A stretch of DNA of 64,000 nt from NCBI RefSeq assembly GCF_024359545.1, contig NZ_JAKQZG010000006.1:62001-126000 (forward strand), written 5' to 3'. Below, piece by piece: positions 26,811 through 37,552 of the stretch. Numbering within the stretch: the first letter of the stretch is position 1; each line of letters starts with the position of its first letter. The stretch comes from Jiella marina. GTDB lineage: Bacteria > Pseudomonadota > Alphaproteobacteria > Rhizobiales > Rhizobiaceae. The position numbers and the translations under genes are program-made. Below the pieces are notes generated by a model. It saw only the letters and a program-made list of their open reading frames with translations, was not told the DNA's origin and ran no database searches.

Positions 26811-29285
26811 ATGATAGCGAGGGGGACTTGCGCATGGCTTTCGCGCGCTTGCGGCACTTTGCCGACATCCGTCCCGATTCTGGCCGGATCGGCGTTGTTT
26901 CTGGCTTTTACGCCCGGTCTTGCTCAAGCACAGTCGTCGCTTCCTGACAGGGTCGTGGCGTCCCAGCAGGACGCGCAGCTGTTCCTGGAAGCGGACACCG
27001 TCACCTATGACACCGGGGGCGGCGTGGTCACGGCTGCCGGTGGCGTGCAGATCGACTATGGCGCCTACAAGCTCGTTGCACAGCAGGTCATCTACAACCA
27101 GAGAACGCGGCGTCTCATCGCTGTCGGCGATGTAGAACTGCAACAACCGGACGGGAATCGCGTCTACGCCGATCAGGTCGACATCACTGACGACTTCCGG
27201 GACGGCTTCGTCCAGGCACTGCGGATCGAGACGCCCGACAACACACGCTTCGCTGCCGCCCAGGCGACTCGCGAGAACGGCGACACCGTGGTGCTGGAAC
27301 AGGGCGTCTACACCGCCTGCGAACCCTGCCGCGAGAATCCCGAGCGCGCACCGCTGTGGCAGGTCAAGGCGCGCAAGATCGTCTGGAACCAGAACGAGAA
27401 GTTGGTCCGCTATTACGGCGCCCGTTTCGAACTCTTCGGCGCGCCGATCGCCTACCTTCCCTATTTCCAGGCGCCAGACCCAACGGTGAAGCGGAAATCC
27501 GGCTTCCTGACGCCGGAATTCAAACAGTCGGACGATCTCGGCTACGGGCTCCGGATCCCGTATTTCATCGCGCTGTCCGACAGCAACGACGTCACGCTCG
27601 CCGGCACCTACTACACCCAGCAGGGCTTTCTGGCCGAGGCGGAATATCGCCAGGCCTTCGAGAACGGCATCTTCACCCTGAAGACGGCGGGCATCGTCCA
27701 GCAGGATCCGGGCGAGTTCGCCGGCGACAACGTCTACGACAACGGCGTCCTGGAGCGGATCTCGCCCGACTTTGCCAATAAAGAGCGCGGCATGATCGGC
27801 TCGACCGGCAAGTTCGCCCTGTCGCCGGACTGGACCTTCGGCTGGGACCTGCTCCTGCAGAGCGACGAGAACTTCTCCTCGACCTACGGTATCGAGGGCT
27901 ACTCCGACACGATCCACACCTCGGAAGTCTACCTGACCGGACTCAGCAACCAGAGCTTCTTCGATCTTCGGGCCGAGAAGTTCGACTATCAGTCGACCAA
28001 CCCCGAACTGACGGATCAGCAGCCCTACCTCCTGCCCTCCTTCGACTATGAGCGGATCGAGCAGGAGTCGGCCCTTGGCGGCGAAGTGAAGCTCGATTTG
28101 AACGTCGCCTCGCTCTACCGGGACGACGATGCAGTCTCGCGCCTCTGCGCCACCGCCTTCCGAGGCGGCACGGAAGAAGACGATTGCCTCATCCCGACCA
28201 CCGGCAATCGCTACCGCCCCGACCTCTTGCGCTATGAAGGACTCGAAGGCCGCTATACGCGTGCGACGGCGTCGGCCGAATGGCGCAACAGCTACGTTCT
28301 GCCGGTGGGGCTGGTGCTGACACCGATCGCCTCGGTCCGCGGCGACGTCTACACCGCAGACATGTCCAGCGACGGCGCGTTTCTCGAAAACTATCCGGGC
28401 CCGGTCCTCACGCGCTTCGGCGCCGTCTCCGTCGACGATGACGGCACCCGCGGCATGGCGACGGCGGCTCTCGAGGCGCGCTATCCCTATCTTATCCAGA
28501 CGGCCACTTCGAGCCACGTCATCGAGCCCATCGGCCAGATCATCGTTCGCCCCGACGAAACGCAGCTCGGCTTTTTGCCGAACGAGGATTCCAAGACGCT
28601 CGCCTTCAACACCGGCAATTTGTTCTCACTCGACAAGTTCACCGGTTACGATCGAATCGAGGGCGGCACGCGCGCCAATGTCGGCCTGCGCTATGCCGGC
28701 GCGTTCTACGGCGGCTACTCGATCGATGCGGTTGTCGGCCAGTCGTATCATCTCGCTGGCCTGAACTCCTACGCCCAGCCGGATCTGACCCTGGTTGGCA
28801 ACGATTCGGGTCTGGAAACCGACCGCTCGGACTATGTCGGTTCCCTGTCGTTCGGCACACCGTCCGGCATCAGCGTGGGCACACAGGGCCGCTTCGACGA
28901 GGAGAGCTTCGCGCTTCGTCGCGCCGATCTCTACGGAACCTGGGAAACGGCTCTCACCGAGGGCTTCGTGTCCTATTCCTACATGGCGCCCCAGCCCGAC
29001 TACGGCTCTGCCGACGATCGCAGCCAGGTGAGTGCCGGCGTCGCGCTGAAATTTGCCGAGAACTGGACCGCCTACGGAACGATCGGATACGACGTCGACG
29101 AGAATTCCGTCATCCGGCACGGCGTCGCGGTCGGCTATGCCGACGAGTGCTTCAGCCTGCTCGTTTCGTTCGAGGACGAGAACGATCAGTACAATGTCGA
29201 CGGCTCCTCGTCCCAGACCTTTCGGTTCAAGATCGGCTTGAGAACGATCACCGAGTTCGGCAAGCCCTACGACATCAACGGCTGA
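26811..29285 (+). CDS. lptD: LPS-assembly protein LptD
   Basis: 824 residues. The signal peptide ends near GLAQAQ-S. The N-terminal OstA/LptA-like domain (VTYDTGGGVVTAAGGVQIDY, VIYNQRTRRLIAVGDVEL) continues the periplasmic bridge. From about residue 220 the outer-membrane beta-barrel follows, with many alternating-hydrophobic strands and aromatic girdles. YTACEPC near residue 170 and a few later Cys residues could form the disulfides that LptD needs. The C-terminus IGLRTITEFGKPYDING is a typical end for this family. It inserts LPS into the outer leaflet together with LptE, which is not seen here. Confidence 0.96.
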   Translation: MIARGTCAWLSRACGTLPTSVPILAGSALFLAFTPGLAQAQSSLPDRVVASQQDAQLFLEADTVTYDTGGGVVTAAGGVQIDYGAYKLVAQQVIYNQRTRRLIAVGDVELQQPDGNRVYADQVDITDDFRDGFVQALRIETPDNTRFAAAQATRENGDTVVLEQGVYTACEPCRENPERAPLWQVKARKIVWNQNEKLVRYYGARFELFGAPIAYLPYFQAPDPTVKRKSGFLTPEFKQSDDLGYGLRIPYFIALSDSNDVTLAGTYYTQQGFLAEAEYRQAFENGIFTLKTAGIVQQDPGEFAGDNVYDNGVLERISPDFANKERGMIGSTGKFALSPDWTFGWDLLLQSDENFSSTYGIEGYSDTIHTSEVYLTGLSNQSFFDLRAEKFDYQSTNPELTDQQPYLLPSFDYERIEQESALGGEVKLDLNVASLYRDDDAVSRLCATAFRGGTEEDDCLIPTTGNRYRPDLLRYEGLEGRYTRATASAEWRNSYVLPVGLVLTPIASVRGDVYTADMSSDGAFLENYPGPVLTRFGAVSVDDDGTRGMATAALEARYPYLIQTATSSHVIEPIGQIIVRPDETQLGFLPNEDSKTLAFNTGNLFSLDKFTGYDRIEGGTRANVGLRYAGAFYGGYSIDAVVGQSYHLAGLNSYAQPDLTLVGNDSGLETDRSDYVGSLSFGTPSGISVGTQGRFDEESFALRRADLYGTWETALTEGFVSYSYMAPQPDYGSADDRSQVSAGVALKFAENWTAYGTIGYDVDENSVIRHGVAVGYADECFSLLVSFEDENDQYNVDGSSSQTFRFKIGLRTITEFGKPYDING

Positions 29286-29478
29286 TCGCCCGTCGGGCGA
29301 TCCATGCCGACCGACCACGGTTTCGCCAAAGCTTTCGTGTTAGACACCAAGGCATTGATTTCGGGTGCGTCGCGTAGGCTACCCTTCCCCACAGGGAAGA
29401 AGTGACTTACACGCATGAAACAGGTGCCGAGATCGGCTGACGGACCTGACCGCCGGCAAATGCACCGCACGAAAGACG

Positions 29479-30444
29479 ATGGGAGCGAAGTTCTGCATGA
29501 TGTTGCGCCGATTGATGTACGCAGTGGCGGCCGTGGCTGCCCTGAGCGCCGCAGCACCTGACAGCGTCGGGCTCTGGGCCGCCCCGGCCCGGGCGGCGTC
29601 GGAAGTGGCCGTGGTGGTGAATCGGGAGCCGATCACGACCTACCAGATCCGCCAGCGGGCGGCCTTTCTCAAATTGCGCCGCGAGGGTGGCAATCTGACG
29701 AAGAAGGCCACGGAAGAGCTGATCGACGAGGCCCTCAAGACGCAGGAGATGCGTCGGCGCCGGATCGACATACCCGATCAGGCCGTCGATGCCGCCTTTG
29801 CCAAGTTCGCCGCCGACAACAAGCTGACCCAGGCGCAGCTCACCCAGGTCCTCTCCCAGGCCGGATTCTCGGCCAGCGCCTTCAAGGATTACATCCGCGT
29901 CCAGATGGGCTGGGGACAGGCGGTTCAGGCCAGCATGCGCAGCAACGAACGGCTTTCCGAACAGGATGTGGTCCAGCGCATGCTCGCACAGGGCGGCGAG
30001 AAACCCTCCACGACCGAATACACGCTCCAGCAGGTGATCTTCGTGATCCCAGACGGGCAGCGCGGCAAGCTCATGTCCCAGCGCAAGCGCGAAGCCCAGG
30101 GCATGCGCTCGCGCTTTCAGTCCTGCCCGCAGACCTACGAGACCGCCAAGGCCCTGCGCGACGTGACGGTGCGTGAGCTCGGCCGGGTCGCCCAGCCGCA
30201 GCTGCCTCCCCAGTGGAAGGACGACATCCAGAACACCGCCGTCGGCCGCACCACGCCGGTCAAGGAGACAGAGCGGGGCGTCGAGTTCATCGCCGTGTGC
30301 GACAGCCGTCAGGTGTCCGACGACGTGGCGGCCGCCATGGTCTTCCAGTCGCGCGACCTCGAGAAGCTCGGCAAGGAGGGATCCGGCCCCGACAAGGAGC
30401 TTCTGAAGAAGCTCCGCGAACAGGCCCAGATCATCCGCAAATGA
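29479..30444 (+). CDS. surA: SurA-like periplasmic chaperone / peptidyl-prolyl isomerase
   Basis: About 321 residues; ATG 29497 is an alternative start six codons later, with GGGAG at a long spacing. After the signal peptide (cut near ARAASE) comes the SurA N-domain ([38 protein letters not shown]), then a degenerate parvulin-like domain ([12 protein letters not shown]). It assists folding of outer-membrane proteins such as LptD, whose gene is 193 bp upstream. It overlaps pdxA by ATGA. Confidence 0.9.
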   Translation: MGAKFCMMLRRLMYAVAAVAALSAAAPDSVGLWAAPARAASEVAVVVNREPITTYQIRQRAAFLKLRREGGNLTKKATEELIDEALKTQEMRRRRIDIPDQAVDAAFAKFAADNKLTQAQLTQVLSQAGFSASAFKDYIRVQMGWGQAVQASMRSNERLSEQDVVQRMLAQGGEKPSTTEYTLQQVIFVIPDGQRGKLMSQRKREAQGMRSRFQSCPQTYETAKALRDVTVRELGRVAQPQLPPQWKDDIQNTAVGRTTPVKETERGVEFIAVCDSRQVSDDVAAAMVFQSRDLEKLGKEGSGPDKELLKKLREQAQIIRK

Positions 30445-31493
30445 CGGTGAAGCCTGCCATGGGCGGCGGGCCGAAGCCGCTTGCGGTGACGCTCGGCGAG
30501 CCCTCGGGCGTCGGGCCGGACATCGTCCTCGATATCAAGGCCAGAGCGGGGGCTGATCTGCCTCCGCTCTTCGTCCTTTGCGACCCCGACATGCTCGTGG
30601 CTCGAGCCAGGCGGCTGGGCCTTGCCGAGACCGTGCGACTTCACCCCATCACTTCACCCGGAGATCTGGCTTCGGTCGGAGCCGGCGAACTGGCGATCCT
30701 GCCGCTCGTGAACCGGCAGGCCGAGACCCCGGGCGTGATCGATCCGGCCAATGGCGCCGGCACGGTCGAGGCGATCGATCGGGCGACCGCCTATGTGCTC
30801 GAAGGCGAAGCCTCGGCGATCGTGACTGGACCGATCGACAAGAAGGCGCTCTACGATATCGGTTTCCGGCATCCCGGCCACACCGAATATCTCGCCGATC
30901 TCTGCGCCACGAAGACCGGCGCGCCGATCAAGCCCGTCATGCTCCTGACGGGACCGGAGCTTTCCTGCGTTCCGGTCACGATCCACATTCCGCTCGTCGA
31001 AGTCCCGCGCCAGTTGACGACGGCGCTCATCGTCGAGACCTGCCGCATCACCGATCACGACTATCGCCGCAGGCTGGGCATCGCGCGCCCGCGGCTCGCG
31101 GTCTCCGGGCTCAACCCGCATGCCGGCGAAAAGGGCGCGATCGGCGAAGAGGACGAAGCGGTGATCCGACCGGCCGTGGACCAACTGGTCGCAGAGGGCA
31201 TCGACGCTTTCGGGCCCCTGCCCGGTGACACCATGTTCCACGCCGAAGCCCGCCGGCGCTATGATGTGGCGATCTGCATGTATCACGACCAGGCGCTGAT
31301 CCCGGCGAAGACGCTCGCCTTCGACGAGACGGTCAACGTCACCCTCGGCCTGCCGATCATCCGCACCTCGCCCGATCACGGCACCGCCGCCGACATCGCC
31401 GGCTCCGGCCACGCACGTCCGGACAGTTTTCGCGCCGCCATCGCGCTTGCGGCCAAGATGGCCGCGATCGAAAGCGGAGTCCGGCCCTCTTGA
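30441..31493 (+). CDS. pdxA: 4-hydroxythreonine-4-phosphate dehydrogenase
   Basis: 350 residues from ATG 30441, which overlaps the surA stop. It catalyses the NAD-dependent oxidation and decarboxylation step of the DXP-dependent pyridoxal phosphate pathway. [15 protein letters not shown] starts the fold. [28 protein letters not shown] and [13 protein letters not shown] carry the conserved metal and substrate residues. [14 protein letters not shown] closes the active site. The surA-pdxA-rsmA order is shared with enteric bacteria. Confidence 0.97.
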   Translation: MTVKPAMGGGPKPLAVTLGEPSGVGPDIVLDIKARAGADLPPLFVLCDPDMLVARARRLGLAETVRLHPITSPGDLASVGAGELAILPLVNRQAETPGVIDPANGAGTVEAIDRATAYVLEGEASAIVTGPIDKKALYDIGFRHPGHTEYLADLCATKTGAPIKPVMLLTGPELSCVPVTIHIPLVEVPRQLTTALIVETCRITDHDYRRRLGIARPRLAVSGLNPHAGEKGAIGEEDEAVIRPAVDQLVAEGIDAFGPLPGDTMFHAEARRRYDVAICMYHDQALIPAKTLAFDETVNVTLGLPIIRTSPDHGTAADIAGSGHARPDSFRAAIALAAKMAAIESGVRPS

Positions 31494-32320
31494 GCGCAGC
31501 CTCCGACGGTCTTCCGCCGCTTCGGGAAGTCATCGATAGGCATGGGCTCGCACCGAAGAAGAGCCTCGGCCAGAACTTCCTTCTCGATCTCAATCTGACC
31601 GGCCGGATCGCCCGGCAGGCCCTGCCTCTCGACGCCTGTACGGTCGTGGAGGTCGGTCCCGGCCCCGGCGGACTGACGCGCGCGCTCCTCGCCGAGGGCG
31701 CCCGCAAGGTCGTCGCGATCGAAAAGGACGAGCGCTGCCTTGCCGCGCTGGAAGAGATCGCCGCCCACTATCCAGGCCGGCTCGATATCCAAAAGGCAGA
31801 TGCGCTCAGTGTTGATCTTGCGGCCTTGGCCGAAGGCAAGCCGATCAAGATCGTCGCCAACCTGCCCTACAATGTCGGCACCCAGCTTCTTCTCAACTGG
31901 CTGACCTCCGAGACCTGGCCGCCGCTTTGGGAAAGCCTGACGCTGATGTTCCAGAAAGAGGTCGCCCAGCGCATCGTGGCCGCGCCCGGAAGCGACCACT
32001 ACGGACGGCTCGGCGTTCTTGCCGGCTGGCGGGCGCGCTCGCAGATTCTGTTCGACGTGTCACCATCCGCCTTCACACCGCCGCCCAAGGTCACCTCCTC
32101 GATCGTGCAGCTTCGCCCGAACCCCGAGCCGGAGCCTGCCGATCTGAAGGCACTCGAACGCGTGACAGCCGCCGCCTTCGGTCAGCGGCGCAAGATGCTG
32201 CGGCAGAGCCTGAAGAGCCTCGGCGGCGAAGCGCTTCTGACGAAGGCCGGGATCGAGCCGACCCGCCGCGCCGAGACGCTGTCGGTCGGCGAGTTCGTGC
32301 GGATCGCCAATACGCTGTGA
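31490..32320 (+). CDS. rsmA: 16S rRNA dimethyladenosine transferase
   Basis: 276 residues from TTG 31490, which overlaps the pdxA stop (TTGA). It dimethylates A1518 and A1519 of 16S rRNA with [17 protein letters not shown] is the N-terminal signature, [15 protein letters not shown] the SAM-binding motif and [14 protein letters not shown] the catalytic motif [16 protein letters not shown] is typical of the family. No better ATG exists before the conserved KKSLGQNF block, so the rare start seems real. Confidence 0.95.
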   Translation: MSAASDGLPPLREVIDRHGLAPKKSLGQNFLLDLNLTGRIARQALPLDACTVVEVGPGPGGLTRALLAEGARKVVAIEKDERCLAALEEIAAHYPGRLDIQKADALSVDLAALAEGKPIKIVANLPYNVGTQLLLNWLTSETWPPLWESLTLMFQKEVAQRIVAAPGSDHYGRLGVLAGWRARSQILFDVSPSAFTPPPKVTSSIVQLRPNPEPEPADLKALERVTAAAFGQRRKMLRQSLKSLGGEALLTKAGIEPTRRAETLSVGEFVRIANTL

Positions 32321-32321
32321 C

Positions 32322-32342
32322 GAGAGGGCGCGCCGCCCTCTC
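32322..32342. terminator. Shared hairpin between convergent rsmA and gmk
   Basis: GAGAGGGCG-cgc-CGCCCTCTC is a perfect 9-bp stem filling the 20-bp gap between the two stops and touching the gmk stop codon. No T run is present, so termination may need Rho. Confidence 0.65.
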
Positions 32343-33006
32343 AGCCGATCTCTTCCGCGAGGAGATGATCCGTGAACGCTTCCAGCCCCGGCAAGCGGTC
32401 CCTGCGCAGGCGCTCGGCGGTGATGATCGACCGGACGGCGGAGAAGGACCGGTCCAGATCGTCGTTGACCACCACATAGTCGTAGTCGCGCCAGCGCTCG
32501 ATCTCGACGCGCGCATTGCGCATGCGAACGGCGATCGTATCGCCGGAGTCTTCCGCCCGGCGCAGGAGGCGAGCGCGCAACTCTTCCATCGAGGGCGGCA
32601 GGATGAAGATCGAGACGATGTCTTCCTTCATCTGCTCCTGAAGCTGCATGGCGCCCTGATAGTCGATGTCGAAGAGCATGTCGCGGCCTTCCAGCATCGC
32701 CTTCTCGGCGGCGGCCCGAGGGGTGCCGTAGAAATTGCCGTGCACCTCCGCCCATTCGAGCAAAGCCCCGCCGGCGCGCATCTGCTCGAACTCCGTGCGG
32801 TCGACGAACCGATAGTGCACGCCGTCGATCTCGCTGGTGCGGCGCGGCCGCGTGGTGACGCTGACCGAGAGCGAGAAGCTCTTGTCGAGTTCCAGAAGAT
32901 TGCGGGCGATGGTCGACTTGCCCGCGCCGGAAGGCGAGGAAAGGATGAGCATCATGCCCCGCCGGGCGATGGCGGGAACGGTGGTAAGCGTGGAGGCGAG
33001 TGTCAT
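32341..33006 (-). CDS. gmk: Guanylate kinase
   Basis: 221 residues. It phosphorylates GMP to GDP. The P-loop [10 protein letters not shown] is at about 23-32. The GMP-binding part follows ([20 protein letters not shown]), then [13 protein letters not shown]. The N-terminal 17 residues precede the conserved core; an internal ATG at the MMLIL segment is an alternative start. The chosen start overlaps the yicC stop by ATGA, which favours it. Confidence 0.95.
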   Translation of the reverse strand: MTLASTLTTVPAIARRGMMLILSSPSGAGKSTIARNLLELDKSFSLSVSVTTRPRRTSEIDGVHYRFVDRTEFEQMRAGGALLEWAEVHGNFYGTPRAAAEKAMLEGRDMLFDIDYQGAMQLQEQMKEDIVSIFILPPSMEELRARLLRRAEDSGDTIAVRMRNARVEIERWRDYDYVVVNDDLDRSFSAVRSIITAERLRRDRLPGLEAFTDHLLAEEIG

Positions 33007-33890
33007 TCGATGTTCTGTACCTGCTCGCGGAACTGATCGACAATGACCTTCAGTTCGAGGCCGATCGCCGTCAGAGAGGCCGCGTTGGATTTCGAGCAGA
33101 TCGTATTCGATTCGCGGTGAAATTCCTGCGAAAGAAAATCCAGCCTGCGACCGATCGCGCCGCCCTGGGCGAGAAGTTCGGCCGCAGCGGCCACATGGGC
33201 GCGCAGCCGGTCGATCTCCTCGCGGATGTCGGCGCGCGCAGCCAGAAGCGCCGCTTCCTGGTGCAGCCTCGCCTCGTCGAAACGGTCGTCGGTCGCCATC
33301 AGTTCGGCGACCTGGTCCTTCAGCCGCTGCCGGATGGCCTGGGTGGAGCGCGCCGGATCGGCGTCGGCCCGGTCGACCAGCTGGCCGATCTCTGCGAGCC
33401 GCCCGGACAGGGTTTCGCTCAGCGCCGCCCCCTCGCTCAGCCGCGATTGGACAAGGCGCGAGACGGCCTCGCCAAAACTTTCCACGATCGCGGCGTTGCG
33501 GGCTGCGAGTGCGGTCTCGTCGAGATCTTCGTCGGCCAGATCAACGATGCCCTTGATGGCGAGGAGACCATCGGCAGTGGGGGGAGCAGCGTGCCCGTCC
33601 GCCACGAGCCGGCCGGACATGGCGAGCACCTGCTGCAGCATCGCTTCGTTCACGGTGAGAGCGGGTGCGCCCGTATCCCGGCGCCACTGAAGGTTCGCCT
33701 GGAGGCTCCCGCGGGTGACTTCCGATGCGAGTCGACGGCGCAGTTCCGCTTCCAGCTGTTCGAGCCCCTGGGGCAGCCTGAGCCGGAGGTCCAGACCCTT
33801 GCCGTTGACCGAACGGATCTCCCAGACGAAGGACCCGGCGGCGGTCTCGGCCTCGACCCGCGCGAACCCTGTCATGCTTCTGACTGCCAT
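33003..33890 (-). CDS. yicC: YicC/YloC family endoribonuclease
   Basis: 295 residues. It begins [19 protein letters not shown], the hallmark of YicC N-termini, and ends with the conserved block [11 protein letters not shown] followed by [17 protein letters not shown]. coli YicC is an RNase acting on small RNAs in the cytoplasm. The yicC-gmk pairing is widespread and here uses a 4-bp overlap. Confidence 0.93.
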   Translation of the reverse strand: MAVRSMTGFARVEAETAAGSFVWEIRSVNGKGLDLRLRLPQGLEQLEAELRRRLASEVTRGSLQANLQWRRDTGAPALTVNEAMLQQVLAMSGRLVADGHAAPPTADGLLAIKGIVDLADEDLDETALAARNAAIVESFGEAVSRLVQSRLSEGAALSETLSGRLAEIGQLVDRADADPARSTQAIRQRLKDQVAELMATDDRFDEARLHQEAALLAARADIREEIDRLRAHVAAAAELLAQGGAIGRRLDFLSQEFHRESNTICSKSNAASLTAIGLELKVIVDQFREQVQNIE

Positions 33891-34020
33891 CGATGGGCCT
33901 CCGAGTTCCGCCGCATCACGGCATGGCGCGCAGCCATTGCGATCGGCACCAGCGGCTTGAACGATTCCGATCGCCGGATCAAGGCCGCCCCGCCGGGGGA
34001 GACGCGGGAGCCCGTGGTCG

Positions 34021-35157
34021 CTACTCGCTATCGCCCTCGCCGGCCGCTTCGGCCTCGGCCCGGCGCTGCCGCTCGATCTCGCGATATTTGGCGACGTTGT
34101 TGTTGTGCTCTCTCAGCGTCTTGGAGAACACGTGGCCGCCCGTGCCGTCAGCAACGAAGAACAGATCGTCCGTCTCCAGAGGATGGGCCACTGCCTCCAG
34201 CGCAGCCCGGCCCGGATTGGCGATGGGCCCTGGGGGGAGACCCTTGATCTTGTAGGTGTTGTAGGGCGTCTCGCTGTCCTTGTCGGACTGGGTCACCGGC
34301 TGGCCGGAGGGCTTCCCTTCGCCGCCATAGACGCCGTAGAGAAAGGTCGGATCGGAATCGAGCCGCATGCCCTGGCGCAGCCGGTTGATGAAGACCGAGG
34401 CGACGTGCGGGCGTTCCCCGCCGATGCCGGTTTCGCGCTCGACGATGGAGGCGAGCGTCAGAAACTGGCCGACATCCTGCAGGGGCAGGTCCTCGTCGCG
34501 ACCTTCCCAGATCTCTGCCACAAGCTTTTCCTGCGCAGCACGCATCTGCCGGACCACTTCCTTGCGCGGAGTTCCGCGCTGGACCAGGTAGGTGTCCGGC
34601 CGCAGCGTGCCCTCCGGCACCATGTCCGGCATGTCACCGGTCAGAACCGGCGAGGCGGCGATACGCTCGTAAGCGCGATGGACGGTCCATCCTTCCGGGA
34701 TGGTGATCGAGTGCATGATGGAATCGCCGCTTCTGAGCTTCTCCATCACCTGGCGCATCGAGGTCCCGGGCGCGAAGGCAAATTCGCCAGCCTGCAATTC
34801 GCCGGCGGTCCCGGCGAGCCGGACGCCGTATTCGAAGACCTCGGCGTTGGAAATGATCCCCTCGCGCTCCAGGCCGCTTGCGATCGCCTGCACACCGGTG
34901 CTGCGCGGCACCACGTATGTCGCCTCCTGCTGAAGCGGGCCGGGCGCGTTGAATTGGTAGTGGCCCCAATACAGGACCGCACCAACCGCGAGCATGAGGA
35001 ACAGCGCCGCGGAAAGGCAGAAATTCAGGAAGATCACGAGCTGGTTGCGGGCGTGGCGCGAACGCTTCGGCGGAGCCGGCGCCGGCGTCGGCTTGAAGGA
35101 CCGCCCCTTGTATCCCCGCTGCTCCTGGCTTGCGTCTTCCGGGTGATAATCGCTCAC
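34021..35157 (-). CDS. mltG: Endolytic murein transglycosylase MltG
   Basis: 378 residues. A cytoplasmic basic segment (RSFKPTPAPAPPKRSRHARN) precedes one membrane helix (LVIFLNFCLSAALFLMLAV). A LysM-like region follows, then the YceG catalytic domain with LTLASIVERETG, whose first Glu after IV is the likely catalytic residue, and MRLDSDPTFLYGVYGG. It cuts nascent glycan strands and so sets their length. It lies upstream of yicC-gmk and downstream of the GST and fab genes. Confidence 0.95.
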   Translation of the reverse strand: MSDYHPEDASQEQRGYKGRSFKPTPAPAPPKRSRHARNQLVIFLNFCLSAALFLMLAVGAVLYWGHYQFNAPGPLQQEATYVVPRSTGVQAIASGLEREGIISNAEVFEYGVRLAGTAGELQAGEFAFAPGTSMRQVMEKLRSGDSIMHSITIPEGWTVHRAYERIAASPVLTGDMPDMVPEGTLRPDTYLVQRGTPRKEVVRQMRAAQEKLVAEIWEGRDEDLPLQDVGQFLTLASIVERETGIGGERPHVASVFINRLRQGMRLDSDPTFLYGVYGGEGKPSGQPVTQSDKDSETPYNTYKIKGLPPGPIANPGRAALEAVAHPLETDDLFFVADGTGGHVFSKTLREHNNNVAKYREIERQRRAEAEAAGEGDSE

Positions 35158-35260
35158 CGAAACTCCTCCGTGCCCCTCATGGCGTCTTCGGTTTCTGCCA
35201 TCATGGCATTGTGGCGAAAGACCGGACGGCTTGGCGAGAGAGGCAACGCAACGCGACCGG

Positions 35261-35911
35261 TCAGGCGGGGAGCGTCAGGCCTTCGCGCTCAAACACGCGC
35301 CTAACCGCCGGACGCCCGGTCATCTGGCGGGCATGGGCCGTCCAGGCGGGGAAATCGGCTGCCATGTCGTAGGCCAAGACCGAACCATTCCCCCAGGTCC
35401 AGAACACGAGAAGGTAGGGGTCGACCACCGAATAGTCCCCACCCATCGCCCATTGTCCCGAGCGCGCTTCAAGCTTGCGCTCGACCATCTCCCAGAATTC
35501 GCGCGCCGAACGCAGCCCCGTCGCGACGACGTCCTGACGCCCGGCCTCGTCGCTCGCATAGCGCTCGGGACGACGGATGTGGGCATAGGACGGGTGCACG
35601 CTCGAGGACAGAAAGGCCAGCCACTCGGCACAGCGGGCATCATCCAGTGCGTCCGAAGGCCACAAACCCGCTTGGGGAAATGCCCGCGCGACATAGCGCA
35701 GGATTGCCGGATTCTCGGTGATGACGTCCTCGCCAACCACGAGGGCCGGAACCCGGCCCTTCGGATTGATGGCGAGATAACCGGGCGAACGTTGCTCATT
35801 CGCGCGAAAATCGACCCGCACCGCTTCGAAATCGGCGCCAGCTTCTTCCAGCGCAATGTGGGAGGCGAGCGAACATGCGCCAGGCGCATAGAAAAGCTTC
35901 AGATCGGCCAT
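35261..35911 (-). CDS. Beta-class glutathione S-transferase
   Basis: 216 residues from ATG 35911. The thioredoxin-like half starts LKLFYAPGACSLASHIALEE. Cys13 there matches the catalytic or mixed-disulfide Cys of beta-class GSTs such as E. coli GstA. NPKGRVPALVV and ENPAILRYVA bind glutathione. The helical C-terminal half follows. It interrupts the otherwise standard fabF-mltG neighbourhood, and its 63-bp gap from fabF would allow cotranscription. The substrate is unknown. Confidence 0.92.
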   Translation of the reverse strand: MADLKLFYAPGACSLASHIALEEAGADFEAVRVDFRANEQRSPGYLAINPKGRVPALVVGEDVITENPAILRYVARAFPQAGLWPSDALDDARCAEWLAFLSSSVHPSYAHIRRPERYASDEAGRQDVVATGLRSAREFWEMVERKLEARSGQWAMGGDYSVVDPYLLVFWTWGNGSVLAYDMAADFPAWTAHARQMTGRPAVRRVFEREGLTLPA

Positions 35912-35974
35912 GGCCCGCGTTCCCGAACTCATACGTTCCGCCCGCTGCACCATCCGGCGTGGCGGGCGGGACTT

Positions 35975-37240
35975 CTACTGTGCGTATCGACTCATGACGA
36001 GAGAGGCGTTGGTGCCTCCGAAGCCGAAGGAGTTCGACAAGACCGTGTTGATCTCCTTCTCCTTCTTCTTGTGCGGCACCAGGTCGATCTGCGTCTCGAC
36101 GGAGGGATTGTCGAGATTGAGGGTCGGTGGCGCGACATTGTCGCGGATCGCCAGTGCCGAGAAGATGGCCTCCACGGAGCCGGCGGCTCCGAGCAGATGA
36201 CCGATCGCCGATTTCGTCGACGACATGGTGATCTTCGACGCGCTGTCGCCCACGAGCCGTTCGAAGGCCCGAAGCTCGATCTCGTCGCCCATCGGCGTCG
36301 ACGTGCCGTGGGCATTGACGTAGTCGAGATCGGCCGCCGTGATCCCGGCGCGCTTCAGGGCCGCCGACATGCAGCGGAAGGCGCCGTCGCCATCCTCGGC
36401 CGGAGCCGTGATGTGGTAGGCGTCGCCCGACAGGCCGTAGCCGATGATCTCGGCATAGATCCGCGCGCCGCGGGCCTTGGCATGCTCGAGTTCTTCGAGG
36501 ACGACGATCCCGGCACCCTCGCCCATGACGAAGCCGTCGCGATCCCGGTCATAGGGCCGCGAACCGCGCTTGGCGTCCTCGTTGAAATGGGTCGAAAGCG
36601 CCTTGCACGCCGCAAAGCCCGCCACGGACAGGCGGCAGACGGGCGACTCGGCGCCACCTGCGACCATCACGTCCGCATCACCCAAAGCGATCAGCCGACT
36701 CGCATCGCCAATCGCATGGGCGCCGGTCGAACAGGCGGTCACGACCGAATGGTTCGGTCCCTTCAGCTTGTTGCGGATCGACACGTGCCCGGAGGCGAGA
36801 TTGATCAGACTGCCGGGGATGAAGAAGGGCGAGACCCGTCGCGGCCCGCGCTCGTTGAGCACCAGCGCCGTCTTCTCGATACCCTGCAGGCCGCCAATGC
36901 CGGAACCGATCAGAACACCCGAAGCGATCTGATCCTCGTAGGACTCGGGATGCCAGTCGGCATCGTCGAGCGCCTCCGCGGCGGCAGCGACGGCGTAGAC
37001 GATGAAATCGTCGACCTTGCGCTGCTCCTTGGGCTCCATCCACTGGTCGGGATTGAAGGTTCCGTCATGGCCGTCGCCACGCGGAATCTGGCAGGCGATC
37101 TGGCAGGCGAGATCGGAAACTTCGAAGTTCTCGATCTTCGCCGCCCCGCTTTCACCAGCCAGAAGCCGCTTCCAGGTGACGGGAGCGCCGGCGCCCAGCG
37201 GTGTGACCATGCCGACGCCGGTTATGACAACTCGTCTCAT
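35975..37240 (-). CDS. fabF: 3-oxoacyl-ACP synthase II
   Basis: 421 residues. It elongates acyl-ACP with malonyl-ACP in fatty-acid synthesis. The nucleophile is Cys170 in VVTACSTGAHAIG. The two catalytic His are in VNAHGTSTPMGD and STKSAIGHLLGAAG. GFGGTNASLVMSRY is the C-terminal glycine loop. The length is normal for FabF. acpP lies 42 bp upstream in the same direction. Confidence 0.97.
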   Translation of the reverse strand: MRRVVITGVGMVTPLGAGAPVTWKRLLAGESGAAKIENFEVSDLACQIACQIPRGDGHDGTFNPDQWMEPKEQRKVDDFIVYAVAAAAEALDDADWHPESYEDQIASGVLIGSGIGGLQGIEKTALVLNERGPRRVSPFFIPGSLINLASGHVSIRNKLKGPNHSVVTACSTGAHAIGDASRLIALGDADVMVAGGAESPVCRLSVAGFAACKALSTHFNEDAKRGSRPYDRDRDGFVMGEGAGIVVLEELEHAKARGARIYAEIIGYGLSGDAYHITAPAEDGDGAFRCMSAALKRAGITAADLDYVNAHGTSTPMGDEIELRAFERLVGDSASKITMSSTKSAIGHLLGAAGSVEAIFSALAIRDNVAPPTLNLDNPSVETQIDLVPHKKKEKEINTVLSNSFGFGGTNASLVMSRYAQ

Positions 37241-37282
37241 ATCGGCTCTATGTACCAGACAGATGGACCGCGACGGAGCGGG

Positions 37283-37519
37283 TCAGGCCTGGTTCTTCTC
37301 GATGAACTTCACGGCGTCGCCGACGGTGAGGATCGTCTCCGCCGCGTCGTCGGGGATCTCGACGCCGAACTCTTCCTCGAACGCCATCACCAGCTCGACC
37401 GTGTCGAGGCTGTCCGCCCCGAGATCGTCGATGAAGCTGGCGTTCTCGGTGACCTTTTCCTGCTCGACGCCCAAATGCTCGACGACGATCTTCTTCACTC
37501 GCTCGGCGGTATCGCTCAT
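37283..37519 (-). CDS. acpP: Acyl carrier protein
   Basis: 78 residues from ATG 37519, with AGAGGA six bases upstream; the ATG at 37525 overlaps the Shine-Dalgarno site. [15 protein letters not shown] contains Ser37, which carries the phosphopantetheine arm. Helices and acidity are typical. It carries the growing chain for FabD, FabG and FabF, encoded on either side. Confidence 0.98.
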   Translation of the reverse strand: MSDTAERVKKIVVEHLGVEQEKVTENASFIDDLGADSLDTVELVMAFEEEFGVEIPDDAAETILTVGDAVKFIEKNQA

Positions 37520-37552
37520 TGTCATTCCTCTGCTGCGATGACGTTTGTCGCC

